A DNA stretch of 64,000 nucleotides from Perlabentimonas sp964490015 (GCA_964490015.1 CAZBBA010000010.1:1-64000), one strand, 5' to 3'; shown: positions 25,020-34,775, counted from the stretch's first letter. Notes: generated from the letters alone by a model not told the origin. Program-made: numbers and translations.

Positions 25020-25355
25020 TTATAGCGCTTCGCGCACTTCGAGGAGCATTTCTCTAATGCGCTTAAGCGATTCGATAGCTTCGAAGTTGTTCACAGTATC
25101 CTCCTTGTTTTCGGAAAGTTTTTTTCGTGCTCCCTCAAGGGTAAGGCGTTGCTCCTTCACCAGATGGTAAATCATCTTAAAGTTATTAATGTCGGCTTTG
25201 GTGAATAACCGATTGCCCTTTTTGTTTTTTTTGGGTTTAATCACGGCGAAGTTTTTCTCCCAGAATCGTATTAATGAGGTGTTAACTCCAAACATGTTAG
25301 CAACCTCGCCGATGGTGTAGTATAACTTTTCAACTTTTTTCTCTTTGTAAGGCAT
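25020..25355 (-). CDS. Short MerR-family regulator
   Basis: The ATG at 25355 is preferred to a TTG at 25364. The 111-residue protein is essentially the MerR winged helix (YYTIGEVANMFGVNTSLIRFWEKNF, then NKKGNRLFTKADINNFKMIYHLV) followed by a short helix. There is no effector-binding domain and no Cys-rich metal site. It heads the nif3/zinc-ribbon operon. Such short MerR-like proteins are common in Bacteroidota, and the DNA target is unknown. Confidence 0.9.
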   Translation of the reverse strand: MPYKEKKVEKLYYTIGEVANMFGVNTSLIRFWEKNFAVIKPKKNKKGNRLFTKADINNFKMIYHLVKEQRLTLEGARKKLSENKEDTVNNFEAIESLKRIREMLLEVREAL

Positions 25356-25450
25356 TGTATGCAATGTTAGGGGTAAGGCAAGTTTTGCAAACGAGAGTGT
25401 TGCTCTACAAAATTATCATTTTTTTACCAATTTTCTTCATCCCAAGCCGA

Positions 25451-25583
25451 AAATACCTAAAAAATTGATTTTTAGGTATTTTTTCTTTTTTACGAGTACT
25501 CGAGGACCACCAAAATCAGAGGGGAAACCTCTGTCGCTGTGCCAAAGCATTTCCCCTCTGTAAAACATTTGCCCTTTGGGCAA
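25451..25583. other. Three consecutive hairpins after the YncE-like gene
   Basis: The 229-bp gap (25365-25593) contains three strong inverted repeats in a row. TTGCCC/GGGCAA is at 25569-25583, an 11-bp perfect pair (CAGAGGGGAAA at 25517-25527 and TTTCCCCTCTG at 25550-25560) has a 22-base loop, and a 13-bp AT-rich pair (25451-25463 with 25469-25481) ends in a T-run on the plus strand. The last can serve as terminator for the minus-strand gene that ends at 25594. No ORF is present. Confidence 0.6.
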
Positions 25584-25593
25584 TGAAATGATA

Positions 25594-26883
25594 TTACTTA
25601 ATTCTAATACTGTAAATGCCTACGCTATTGCCGCCTCCCTGGCTGCTGCGTCCTTGCGATGTGGTAATCAATGTTTCGCCTTTGTCGCAAATATCCATAC
25701 CAACAGGGAAACTATCAACCTCGCAGGAGCCAACAACTTTCATATCGCTTGTTCTAATAATGCTGATCTTGCTGTCGTTATTTACGGCTGCAAAGATGTA
25801 TTTGCCGCTGGGATGGATGCTAATTGTTCGGGCACCCGTACCAACGCGTACATTCTCCCAGTTCCGGTAAGTAAAATTTTTGTTGGCAATATTGTTTAAA
25901 ATCTCATTAAAGTTGGCCTTTTGTACGTAGCCGTCGCGGTTTATGCTAAGGTAAAGGTATCCATCGTGAATTACCAAATGCCTTATATTGGGCATGGCCC
26001 CACTTACGCTCCCAATATGCTTCTGAGTTTTCACATCTATTATCGAAACGCTTGCACCTCCCATTTGCCCAATAAGTAAGTACTTGCTGTCGGGCGAGAA
26101 GAGGGTTCCCCTTAGGCAAAGGCCGCAATTCTGATCGCGGTTAACGGTGGAGTCTTGGGCAAAGTTTAGCCGCATTCTATTTCCAATGGGAATGTTCTCG
26201 AGGTAGCGAAAATCTTTCACATTTGGTGAGCTTATGTCGATAAGGGCCAAGGTGTTATCGCCCCAATGTGTAACGGCAACCCTCTGGTTATCGGGCGAGC
26301 TGCTAATCATTTTTGGCAGTGGTCCCGTGGGCATCACTCTAACAATCTCGTCGGTTTCGGTATCGATAATACAGAGTGCCGATGGATCAATTGCATTGCG
26401 ATCGAACGAGCGGCGGTAGTAAGTTACCCAGAAGTAACGACCATTGTGCGAGAAGCACCCTTCAACAGGTTTTCCCCTGAAAATATTGGGGTTTCCTTTT
26501 GTAGTTCGAAAGGTGTAATCGAAGAAATTTGTTTCGTTAAAAAACAGATTCTGGTTTGAACTATTGAATGTATGCTTAATTACCTTAAGCTGCTCGTGGG
26601 TGTTTAGGTCGTACACCACTGTTTCGAAGCCCTCGAGCGAATTAACGTAATACTTCGATTTCTCGAAAAGGATGTTCACCGATTTTGGCGAGTTAATGGC
26701 TGTGTCGAACTTGTCTTTCGAATCTTTTGGAGTTCTATTGTAGTGCTGAATTCGATTTGTTAACGTAAGTGTTACCTCCGAGTTTTCGGGTGTCGATTTG
26801 GTTCCAATGGGAACTCTTGTTTGCCCATTTACAAAAGATAATGCGCCCATTAATGCACAAAGAACAATTGATAACTTTTTCAT
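25594..26883 (-). CDS. Secreted YncE-like beta-propeller protein
   Basis: The 429-residue protein has a signal peptide (MKKLSIVLCALMGALSFVNGQ) and then WD40/YVTN-type beta-propeller repeats from about residue 95 on. Repeated strands include RYFWVTYYRRSFD, SALCIIDTETDEIVRVMPTG, QRVAVTHWGDNTLALIDISS, KYLLIGQMGGASVSIIDVKT, KYIFAAVNNDSKISIIRTSD and DKGETLITTSQGRSSQGG. It belongs to the YncE/lactonase-like group, usually periplasmic or surface scaffolds; no enzyme residue can be named. It is separately transcribed, with hairpins after it. Confidence 0.85.
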   Translation of the reverse strand: MKKLSIVLCALMGALSFVNGQTRVPIGTKSTPENSEVTLTLTNRIQHYNRTPKDSKDKFDTAINSPKSVNILFEKSKYYVNSLEGFETVVYDLNTHEQLKVIKHTFNSSNQNLFFNETNFFDYTFRTTKGNPNIFRGKPVEGCFSHNGRYFWVTYYRRSFDRNAIDPSALCIIDTETDEIVRVMPTGPLPKMISSSPDNQRVAVTHWGDNTLALIDISSPNVKDFRYLENIPIGNRMRLNFAQDSTVNRDQNCGLCLRGTLFSPDSKYLLIGQMGGASVSIIDVKTQKHIGSVSGAMPNIRHLVIHDGYLYLSINRDGYVQKANFNEILNNIANKNFTYRNWENVRVGTGARTISIHPSGKYIFAAVNNDSKISIIRTSDMKVVGSCEVDSFPVGMDICDKGETLITTSQGRSSQGGGNSVGIYSIRIK

Positions 26884-26949
26884 GGTATGAATTATTTGCT
26901 GTTATTGTAATCCTCGTCTCAAAGAAATGCTAATCGATTTAACTATAAG

Positions 26950-27507
26950 CTACAACTTCTCAAGCCTGCACGAATCGTAGTAGTACCGCTGGTAATACTC
27001 CTCGTATAGATCGGAAATTATTACCCCCTCACGAACAGTGGCATGAATAAACTTGTTGTTTTGCAGGTAAATTCCCACATGCGAGATGTAGGGCTTGTTA
27101 ACCTTAAAGAATACCAGATCACCCTCGGTAAGTTGACCTTTATCGATGGGTTTACACTGGCGATAAATATCTCTCGATGCGCCCCAAAGGCTTTCAACAT
27201 ATAGACCCGAAACCATATTCTTTACAAACCCTGAGCAGTCAATTCCTTTCTTGGAATTATGCCCAAACTTGTACTTAACTCCCAGCCAATCGATGGCCTT
27301 TAGGTAAAGCTCTTGGTTGCTAATCTTGCTGATATCAATCCCCGCACCCCCGTAGGCATTAAGCAATACTACATAGATGCTATCCGAAGGAGTGTAAAAT
27401 ACTTTATCTATTAGTGAGCCCTCATGTATTTGTAGGGAATCAACCTCTTGGGCTAGTACTAGAGATGATGAAAACAGAAGTATTAGTACGATAAAAACTC
27501 TACTCAT
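26950..27507 (-). CDS. NlpC/P60 family cell-wall cysteine peptidase
   Basis: The protein of about 185 residues starts at the ATG at 27507 (a TTG at 27516 is less likely). A signal peptide (MSRVFIVLILLFSSSLVLAQ) leads to an NlpC/P60 domain with the catalytic Cys in GIDCSGFVKN, the His in SHVGIYL and the third polar residue near HATVREG. It should cleave peptide cross-links in peptidoglycan. It is near, and on the same strand as, two M23 peptidases, a local concentration of cell-wall hydrolases. Confidence 0.92.
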   Translation of the reverse strand: MSRVFIVLILLFSSSLVLAQEVDSLQIHEGSLIDKVFYTPSDSIYVVLLNAYGGAGIDISKISNQELYLKAIDWLGVKYKFGHNSKKGIDCSGFVKNMVSGLYVESLWGASRDIYRQCKPIDKGQLTEGDLVFFKVNKPYISHVGIYLQNNKFIHATVREGVIISDLYEEYYQRYYYDSCRLEKL

Positions 27508-27643
27508 AAGTTTCAATGGCAGACTATTTATATTAAAGAGAAAACCTTGAGTGCAAAGATGAAAAAAATATTATTGTCGAATGCCTAAAGATGGGCACTG
27601 TAATTAAAATTTTCATCAAAAGGTCAAAGGCGATTATCTCAGG

Positions 27644-28615
27644 TTAGTCAAGTGATTGTCCGCTTTGAGCGGCTAGCTCAATAATCTTATCGTACTCCTC
27701 GGGTGTAAGGTCGTTGAAGTAGAAGTTAATGGGATTAATTGGCTGGTCGTTTTTCCTCACTTCGTAGTGAAGATGTGGAGCCATGCTCATCCCCGTATTC
27801 CCAACCAGTCCAATAATTTCGCCACGTTTAACACGCTGGCCGCGTTTAACCAGTATTTTGCTTTGGTGAGCGTAAAGCGTTTTATAGCTAAACCCATGAT
27901 CAATTATTACCGTGTTGCCATATCCACGGGATGAGTAAATTACGTCCGATACCACACCATCGCCAGTTGCGTAGATTTCGGTCCCTGTTGGGGCTGTAAA
28001 ATCCATTCCAGTGTGCATTTTTAGCACCTTGTAAAAAGGGTGCATACGAACTCCAAACGGGGATGCCACACGCCTTAAATCCTTATTTGAAACGGGTTGG
28101 ATAGCAGGAATTGAGGCAATCATCTCCTCTTTACGCTTGGCCATCTCAATCACCTCATCAAATGATTTTGACTGTATGTAGATTTGCTTCGACAGCTTGT
28201 CGAGCCGCTTTGCGGTCTGGATAACTATTTCGGAGTTGGACTTGCCTTCGAGGTCGGCGTAGTGATCGACACCACCAATACCTGCCTGACGAATGGTGCT
28301 GGGTATGGGTTCTGCCTCAAAGATGGTTCTATAAATATTGTCGTCGCGGCGCTGAATATCCTCAAGCACAAGTGCAATATGGTCGAACTTCTTATTAAAT
28401 AGTTCCAGTTGAACTAGCATTTCCTGATTTTCGCGCCTTAAGCCGCGCTCATGAGGGGTATCAAAAAAAAATGAGAAGACAATGTAGTACGCAACCGATA
28501 TTACGATGCTAAAAAGAAAGTAATTTACCCCTTTCCAAAACTTTTTGCTAAATGAGCTATGCTCCCTTACAAAACTTAACGAATCTGGGTTAAATCGGTA
28601 CTTATGCTTTGGCAT
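27644..28615 (-). CDS. Membrane-anchored M23 peptidase, copy 2
   Basis: The ATG at 28615 is chosen because the N terminus (MPKHKYRFNPDSLSF) then aligns with the neighbouring paralogue at 29696. The protein of about 323 residues has one membrane helix (about 25-45), a coiled-coil region (about 55-150) and a C-terminal M23/LytM domain. Zinc ligands are His and Asp in HTGMDFTAPTG and the last His in HLHYEVRKND, so the peptidase looks active. It resembles M23 proteins that act in the periplasm on cross-linked peptidoglycan. Copy 1 is next upstream. Confidence 0.93.
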   Translation of the reverse strand: MPKHKYRFNPDSLSFVREHSSFSKKFWKGVNYFLFSIVISVAYYIVFSFFFDTPHERGLRRENQEMLVQLELFNKKFDHIALVLEDIQRRDDNIYRTIFEAEPIPSTIRQAGIGGVDHYADLEGKSNSEIVIQTAKRLDKLSKQIYIQSKSFDEVIEMAKRKEEMIASIPAIQPVSNKDLRRVASPFGVRMHPFYKVLKMHTGMDFTAPTGTEIYATGDGVVSDVIYSSRGYGNTVIIDHGFSYKTLYAHQSKILVKRGQRVKRGEIIGLVGNTGMSMAPHLHYEVRKNDQPINPINFYFNDLTPEEYDKIIELAAQSGQSLD

Positions 28616-28742
28616 TGTGTAAAATCTTAGTTTACAGTTGGCGTGGCAAATATACGAAAAAACCACTAGCCTAAAGGTTACAGGGTGTTAAAAAGATGAG
28701 GGAGCGGTACTGAAAATCCTCTATATGCTGATAAGCAGTGTA

Positions 28743-29696
28743 TTATTCTGGGTTTACATTGCGAACCATCATGTTAAACTCCTCGGGGCTCATCTCGTTA
28801 AAATAGTTAATTGGATCAACAGTTTTGTTTCGATGAATAACCTCATAGTGAAGATGAGGTCCAGTACTACGACCTGAGTTTCCTAGAGTTCCAATCACCT
28901 GACCTCTAACCACATTGTCTCCGGGTTTAACACTAATTTTTTGCAAATGTGCGTAGCGCGATTTATAGCCAAACCCATGGTCGATTAGAACAACATTACC
29001 ATATCCGAAAAACGAGTACTCAGCCACTTCGACTTTGCCATTACCTGTGGCGTAAACAGAAACGCCTTTTGGCCCAGCAAAGTCTATTCCATGATGAAAT
29101 TTAGTTGTGCGTAAAAAAGGGTCTTTTCTTACGCCAAAATAGTCAGAAATGCGGTGCAAATCATCAATAGCCACAGGCTGAATGGCTGGAATGCTTAGGA
29201 TCATCTGTTCCTTGTTCTTGGCAAGGTCAATTACCTCGTCGAAAGATTTAGATTGGACGTAGGTTTTCCAGGTTACCTGATCAATCTTTGTGGCAATATC
29301 GATTAGCAAATCGGAATGACTAAACCTCCTAAAATTCTCGTATTTATTAACCCCCCCCATACCACCAACCCTAAGTGCTGAGGGAATTGTGTCTGCCTCA
29401 AAGATAGCGCGGTATGTATGATTATCTCTTGTTTGTATGTCGTTTAGAATATTGTCAATTTCGGCTAGCATCTTTCCAAGCAAATCGTATTTAAGAGCGA
29501 TCTCAGCTTGCTCGCGCTTTAATAGTTTTTCCTTAGGAGTATCAAAAAAATGAGTGAAGGAGAAGTAAAGTATTATTGCTATAGCTAAGCTGGATATGAA
29601 TTGTATTGCTAAATTTGCAATCTTTTTAAGTGCAGGCGTTTCAATGGGCTCAAAGGAGAGGGTTGTAGGGTTATATCTAAACTTCTTCTTTCCCAT
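28743..29696 (-). CDS. Membrane-anchored M23 peptidase, copy 1
   Basis: The 317-residue protein repeats the design of its neighbour: start MGKKKFRYNPTTLSFEP, one membrane helix (about 26-48), coiled coil, then the M23 domain with HHGIDFAGPKG and HLHYEVIHRN, and the shared ending DPINYFNEMSPEEF. The two genes are a tandem duplication with diverged coiled-coil regions. The catalytic metal ligands are intact. It has a 127-bp gap to copy 2, too long to require coupling. Confidence 0.93.
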   Translation of the reverse strand: MGKKKFRYNPTTLSFEPIETPALKKIANLAIQFISSLAIAIILYFSFTHFFDTPKEKLLKREQAEIALKYDLLGKMLAEIDNILNDIQTRDNHTYRAIFEADTIPSALRVGGMGGVNKYENFRRFSHSDLLIDIATKIDQVTWKTYVQSKSFDEVIDLAKNKEQMILSIPAIQPVAIDDLHRISDYFGVRKDPFLRTTKFHHGIDFAGPKGVSVYATGNGKVEVAEYSFFGYGNVVLIDHGFGYKSRYAHLQKISVKPGDNVVRGQVIGTLGNSGRSTGPHLHYEVIHRNKTVDPINYFNEMSPEEFNMMVRNVNPE

Positions 29697-29820
29697 GTGT
29701 TTTTTTGATTCAAATTGTTGTTTATAAACTTTCTAAATTGACTAACGGCAGCAAATCTAACGTAAATATTTATTTTTGCAAAGTTTTGGTATTTATTTTT
29801 TTCAATAAAATTGAGCAATA

Positions 29821-29828
29821 TAGTTTTG
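29821..29828 (+). promoter_or_regulatory. alaS -7 promoter box
   Basis: TAGTTTTG matches TAnnTTTG and is 24 bp before the alaS ATG. A second match, TATTTTTG, is at 29771-29778. No convincing -33 partner was found. Confidence 0.5.
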
Positions 29829-29852
29829 CAAACATTTTAATAATAGACATTT

Positions 29853-32477
29853 ATGACTTCAGGTGAGGCTAGACAGGCGTTTTTAGATTTTTTTAGGAGC
29901 AAAATTCATCAAATTGTGCCTTCGGCACCCATGGTGGTGAAAAACGATCCTACCCTAATGTTTACCAATGCTGGCATGAACCAGTTCAAGGATATTTTCC
30001 TGGGAAATACAGAGGCTAAGCACAAACGGGTGGCTAACTCCCAGAAATGCCTCCGCGTTTCGGGTAAGCATAACGATTTGGACGAGGTGGGTCACGATAC
30101 CTACCATCATACCATGTTTGAGATGTTGGGCAATTGGTCGTTTGGCGATTACTTTAAAAGCGAGGCAATTGCTTGGGCGTGGGCGTTTCTGGTTGATGCG
30201 CTTAAGATTGATAGCTCAAATCTATACGCCACGGTTTTCGAGGGTAGCGCGGATGATGGACTAGAGATGGATACCGAGTCGTTTGACTTGTGGGCAAAGT
30301 TCTTACCTAACGATAGAATATTAAAAGGTAACAAAAAGGATAATTTCTGGGAAATGGGCGACTCAGGCCCTTGTGGACCCTGTTCTGAAATACACATCGA
30401 TCTTCGAAGCGCCGATGAGCGTGCAAAAATTCCAGGAAGAGATTTGGTAAACCAAGGGCATCCTCAGGTGGTTGAAATATGGAACCTTGTTTTTATACAG
30501 TTTAACCGCAAAGTCGATGGCTCTTTGGAGTGCCTTCCTGCCAAGCATGTTGATACGGGAATGGGCTTTGAGCGTCTTTGCATGGCGCTGCAGGGAAAAC
30601 AGAGCAACTACGATACTGATGTTTTTCAACCAATAATTCAGGAGATTGGCCGATTGTCTGGAGTTTCGTATGGTGCATCTGCCAAGTCGGATATAGCTAT
30701 GCGCGTAGTTGCCGATCACTTACGCGCAGTTTCCTTCTCCATTGCCGATGGACAACTCCCTTCAAATGTGAAGGCAGGCTACGTAATTCGTCGAATTCTT
30801 CGAAGAGCTGTACGATATGGGTATACATTTCTGAATTTTCACGAACCTTTTATCAATAAGCTGATTCCCATTCTGGCCAAGCAAATGGGGCCCTGGTTCC
30901 CCGAGCTCGAGGCTCAGAAAGAGCTTATTACCAAGGTAATCTTCGAGGAGGAACAGTCGTTTTTAAGGACCCTCGAAACGGGAATTCGATTACTCGATGG
31001 AATTATCGAAAAAGCTAAAGCAACAGGTAAAAATCAGATTTCAGGCCACGACGCCTTTATCCTTTACGATACCTACGGCTTCCCCTTCGACCTAACTGAA
31101 CTTATCCTTCGCGAACATAATATGGTTGTGAGCAAGGATGATTTCGAAAAGGAGATGCAGGTGCAAAAGGATCGCTCGCGAAGCGTTGCTGCCGTTGAAA
31201 CCCACGATTGGGTCGAGGTGATCCCTTCAACCGAAACGCAATTCATTGGCTACGATTCCTTTCAAGCAGAAATCCGTATTACCCGATACCGCACTGTTAA
31301 GCAGAAAGGAGCGGAGCAGTTTCACTTGGTTTTCGACAAAACTCCGTTCTACGCTGAGTCGGGTGGGCAGGTAGGCGATATGGGGAAAATTTACAGCGAT
31401 TCGGAGACCATTTCTATTCAGAATACCATCAAGGAGAACAACCTGATTATCCACTTGGTGAATAAGTTGCCTATTGATCCGCAGAAAGTTTTCACAGCCG
31501 TGGTTGACATTGAGAAGCGTTTGAGTACAACCAATAACCACTCCGCAACGCACTTGTTGCATTATGCTCTCAGGAAAGTTCTTGGCGCTCATGTGGAGCA
31601 AAAGGGGTCGCTGGTGCATCCCGATTACCTTCGATTCGACTTTGCCCATTTCCAGAAAATGACCGATGAAGAGATTCGACAGGTTGAGATTTTGGTTAAC
31701 AAGGCCATTAGAGCAAATACCTTGGTTGATGAGCATCGCGATGTTCCAATGGAGAATGCCCAGCAGATGGGAGCCATAGCCTTGTTTGGGGAGAAGTATG
31801 GAGATTCTGTGCGTGTGATCCGTTTTGGCGATTCGGTAGAGCTATGCGGAGGCACGCACGTTACGGCAACTGGAAATATTGGACTTTTCAAAATTGTATC
31901 CGAAGGAGCAATTTCTGCTGGTATTCGTCGAATTGAGGCCATCTCGGCGCAAAAGGCCGAGGAGTTCCTTTATCAACAGGTTGATGGCATAAAGCAGCTT
32001 AAATCGTTATTGGGGAATCCTCCAGAGCTAAACCCAGCGGTGGAAAAGTTGGTTGCCGAGAACACTGCGCTGCGCAAGCAGATTGAGCAGTTTACTAAGG
32101 AGCAGGTTAAGGCCATTAAGCACTCGCTTAAGGCTACCTGCGCTGCTCGCAATGGAGTAAACATTATTGCCCAAAAAGTTGACATTGATAATGCTGAGTC
32201 AATTAAGGATTTGGCATATCAGCTACGCAACGAGGTGGAAAACCTTTTCCTTGTAATTGGTGCTGATCTGGGAGGCAAACCTCTTCTTACCGTAATGATT
32301 GCAGATTCGATAATTGCATCGAAGGGCGTTAATGCTTCTATTATTATCCGTGAGGCGGCCAAGGTGATGCAGGGTGGTGGAGGCGGCCAGCCATTTTATG
32401 CTACCGCTGGTGGAAAGAACCTTCAGCAGCTCGAGGCTGCAATAGCAAAAGCGGTTGAGATTTTCGAGTCGTTGTAG
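29853..32477 (+). CDS. alaS: Alanine--tRNA ligase
   Basis: The 874-residue enzyme charges tRNA-Ala. Motifs seen are the class II catalytic core (TFTNAGMNQFKDIFLG-like start, then GKHNDLDEVGHDTYHHTMFEMLGNWSFGD), the editing domain His pair in HSATHLLHYALRKVLG, the CGGTHV zinc/editing motif and the C-terminal glycine-rich GGGGGQPFYATAGG segment. Length is normal for bacteria. There is no sign of truncation. Confidence 0.98.
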   Translation: MTSGEARQAFLDFFRSKIHQIVPSAPMVVKNDPTLMFTNAGMNQFKDIFLGNTEAKHKRVANSQKCLRVSGKHNDLDEVGHDTYHHTMFEMLGNWSFGDYFKSEAIAWAWAFLVDALKIDSSNLYATVFEGSADDGLEMDTESFDLWAKFLPNDRILKGNKKDNFWEMGDSGPCGPCSEIHIDLRSADERAKIPGRDLVNQGHPQVVEIWNLVFIQFNRKVDGSLECLPAKHVDTGMGFERLCMALQGKQSNYDTDVFQPIIQEIGRLSGVSYGASAKSDIAMRVVADHLRAVSFSIADGQLPSNVKAGYVIRRILRRAVRYGYTFLNFHEPFINKLIPILAKQMGPWFPELEAQKELITKVIFEEEQSFLRTLETGIRLLDGIIEKAKATGKNQISGHDAFILYDTYGFPFDLTELILREHNMVVSKDDFEKEMQVQKDRSRSVAAVETHDWVEVIPSTETQFIGYDSFQAEIRITRYRTVKQKGAEQFHLVFDKTPFYAESGGQVGDMGKIYSDSETISIQNTIKENNLIIHLVNKLPIDPQKVFTAVVDIEKRLSTTNNHSATHLLHYALRKVLGAHVEQKGSLVHPDYLRFDFAHFQKMTDEEIRQVEILVNKAIRANTLVDEHRDVPMENAQQMGAIALFGEKYGDSVRVIRFGDSVELCGGTHVTATGNIGLFKIVSEGAISAGIRRIEAISAQKAEEFLYQQVDGIKQLKSLLGNPPELNPAVEKLVAENTALRKQIEQFTKEQVKAIKHSLKATCAARNGVNIIAQKVDIDNAESIKDLAYQLRNEVENLFLVIGADLGGKPLLTVMIADSIIASKGVNASIIIREAAKVMQGGGGGQPFYATAGGKNLQQLEAAIAKAVEIFESL

Positions 32478-32494
32478 ATAAAACCGAATAAAAC

Positions 32495-32521
32495 AAAAAA
32501 GGGGCGAGAGCCCCTTTTTTT
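32495..32521 (+). terminator. Intrinsic terminator after alaS
   Basis: GGGGC at 32501-32505 pairs with GCCCC at 32510-32514, loop GAGA, flanked by A6 before and T7 after, so it works for both alaS and the convergent TlpA-like gene. Confidence 0.87.
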
Positions 32522-32544
32522 GTGTAGGTAGGTATCCTGTGGAA

Positions 32545-33645
32545 TTAATCTAGCAGCTCGGCAAGTTTCTTGGCCAACTCGTCGCCACGAAGGTTTTTTG
32601 CAATAATCTTTCCATCGGGGCTAATGAGCAAGCTAGCGGGGATCGATTGAATTCCGTACATCTTGGCTACGGGGTTTTCCCATCCAGTAATATCCGAAAC
32701 TTGCGACCAAGCCAACCCATCGGTTGAAATAGCGTCGAGCCACTCTTGCCTGCGACGGTCAAGAGATACTCCAAATATATCAAATCCTTTATCCTTATAT
32801 TGGTTGTAAAGGTTCACAAGATTTGGGTTCTCGCGACGACAAGGAGTACACCAGCCAGCCCAGAAATCAAGAAGGATGTAGTTTTTGCCTGTAAGCGAAG
32901 AGAATGTGATTAGGTTACCATCGGGATCGGGATGGGTGAAGTCCATAAAGGGTTGCCCCACGGCAGTTAAACGCTCCACATCTATCTTCTCGTTAAGCGC
33001 TTTCACAAAGGGTGACTCCTGGATGCTTTTTGGGAATTTTGCCACGATGCTTTCCAATTCGGCAAACTCAATATTGCCAGCAAGTTGGGTTAGTACAATG
33101 TATGCCGATAGCACCGAATTGGTGTTCGCTAGTGCAAACGCCTTAACCGCTTCCGTCATTTTATCGCTTTCGGCCATAAATTCATCGCGGAGTTCGGTTT
33201 CCATTTCTGGCGTAAGAGTTCCGTCCATGGCTGCCATCTGAAATTTTTGCTGAATGGCCATTAGGGGTTGCGAGGCCTCTTCTTGCAGCGTATTGAACTC
33301 CTTAAGCAAGTCCTGAGTTGCTGAACCCTTAATTTCGCTAGACATGATATTGTCGATATTTCCAGTTATGGTTATTTTGGAGCTCTCGAGGAAAAGGATT
33401 AGACGATCCTCGGGCATGGTAAAGTCGATGGCATAAATATCGGGAACGGCTAAGCTACCCTTGAACTGAAATTTTCCGCCCATCATCATCGTAGAATCAA
33501 CGGTAATAAGTTCGTTTTCCTGCATGGTTTTTAAAAGAACCATTTGATCGGTTGCGCCTTCAATGGTGCCAGTAATTTTGTACTCGTTCGATGAGCACGA
33601 AATAAGCAGCAGTGCTGCTGAAGCGATTGCTAGTAGTCTTTTCAT
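32545..33645 (-). CDS. TlpA-like thioredoxin lipoprotein with DUF4369-type N-terminal domain
   Basis: The 366-residue protein begins MKRLLAIASAALLLISCSS, a lipoprotein signal with Cys at about 17. Residues 22-130 match the DUF4369-type beta domain found in Bacteroidota (ITGTIEGATDQMVLLKT...). The C-terminal thioredoxin fold (about 225-365) has the redox motif WAGWCTPCRRENP. It should reduce disulfides or haem-protein partners on the periplasmic side. This group is common in Bacteroidota and the partner is not known. Confidence 0.92.
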   Translation of the reverse strand: MKRLLAIASAALLLISCSSNEYKITGTIEGATDQMVLLKTMQENELITVDSTMMMGGKFQFKGSLAVPDIYAIDFTMPEDRLILFLESSKITITGNIDNIMSSEIKGSATQDLLKEFNTLQEEASQPLMAIQQKFQMAAMDGTLTPEMETELRDEFMAESDKMTEAVKAFALANTNSVLSAYIVLTQLAGNIEFAELESIVAKFPKSIQESPFVKALNEKIDVERLTAVGQPFMDFTHPDPDGNLITFSSLTGKNYILLDFWAGWCTPCRRENPNLVNLYNQYKDKGFDIFGVSLDRRRQEWLDAISTDGLAWSQVSDITGWENPVAKMYGIQSIPASLLISPDGKIIAKNLRGDELAKKLAELLD

Positions 33646-33686
33646 TTTACTTTTTTTGCTTGTTAACAGATTATAGTGAATTATGT

Positions 33687-34775
33687 TTAAAGTGACTTGT
33701 AGAATTCCAGCACTCGCTTGGCCGCAGCAAATGAGCTAATCCGGTCGTTGAGGACATCCATTTCGGCCTTTTCAAGAACTTTCTGAACCTCATGGTTGTT
33801 GAAAAGATCATCTTTAAGCGATTCGGTTATGGATTGAAACATCCAGTACTTTGATTGGTTCAACCGTCGGTTCTGGAAATATCCGGATTGTTTGGTTGTA
33901 CTCACGTAATCAAGTATTTCGTCCCAAATATCTCTTATACCCAGCTGGCTAACCGAGGAACAGGTTTTTACCCTTGGAAACCAGCCCGAATCGGGCTTAG
34001 GGAAAAGGTGCAAAGCATTCTCGTACTGAACCTTTGCCATTTTGGCTTTTTGTATATTCTCCCCATCGGCTTTGGTGATTGCTATCAGATCGGCCATTTC
34101 CATAATTCCCCGTTTAATCCCCTGTAGTTCATCGCCCGCACCTGCTAGCATTAGCAGCAGAAAAAAATCGACCATTGAGTGCACTGCGGTTTCGCTTTGT
34201 CCAACACCAACAGTTTCTATAAATATTGTATCGAATCCGGCTGCCTCGCAAAGAATGATCGATTCGCGGGTTTTCCGAGCCACACCACCCAACGAACCTG
34301 CCGATGGTGATGGGCGAATAAACGCGTTGGGATCGTTGCAAAGGGTCTCCATCCGGGTTTTATCGCCCAGTATGCTACCCTTGCTGCGTTCGCTGCTGGG
34401 GTCGATGGCCAAAACGGCCAACCTTCCTCCAGCACTGGTAATGGTGCTTCCTAGCGCTTCAATAAAGGTGCTTTTACCTACACCGGGAACACCAGTAATT
34501 CCAATTCTAACGGATTTTCCAGCATGCGGTAGGCATTGTTCAATTACGCGCTGGCCTAACTCAAAATGGCTAGGCAACGAACTTTCAATAAGCGTAATGG
34601 CCTGACTTAAAATAGATATATCGCGGCTAAGTATTCCATCGACGTATTGATGTAACTCAAGCGGTTTCCGCTTAAGCTGTTTTAAGCGCGAAATGACATT
34701 GCTATTTACTGATGGAGGTTGTTCAACACCTGGGTTTACGGTAAGTGCAGATTTAAAGCCATCCTTTTTAGTCAT
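33687..34775 (-). CDS. meaB: Methylmalonyl-CoA mutase-associated GTPase MeaB
   Basis: The 362-residue G3E-type GTPase chaperones adenosylcobalamin delivery to methylmalonyl-CoA mutase. Walker A is GVPGVGKSTFIEALG (about 94-108), followed by AIDPSSERSKGSILGDKTRM, ETVGVGQSE and the base-recognition AITKADG. Mutase genes (mutA/mutB) are not in the window, so it works with a distant operon. It is not obviously coupled to neighbours: gaps are 41 and 86 bp. Confidence 0.96.
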   Translation of the reverse strand: MTKKDGFKSALTVNPGVEQPPSVNSNVISRLKQLKRKPLELHQYVDGILSRDISILSQAITLIESSLPSHFELGQRVIEQCLPHAGKSVRIGITGVPGVGKSTFIEALGSTITSAGGRLAVLAIDPSSERSKGSILGDKTRMETLCNDPNAFIRPSPSAGSLGGVARKTRESIILCEAAGFDTIFIETVGVGQSETAVHSMVDFFLLLMLAGAGDELQGIKRGIMEMADLIAITKADGENIQKAKMAKVQYENALHLFPKPDSGWFPRVKTCSSVSQLGIRDIWDEILDYVSTTKQSGYFQNRRLNQSKYWMFQSITESLKDDLFNNHEVQKVLEKAEMDVLNDRISSFAAAKRVLEFYKSL

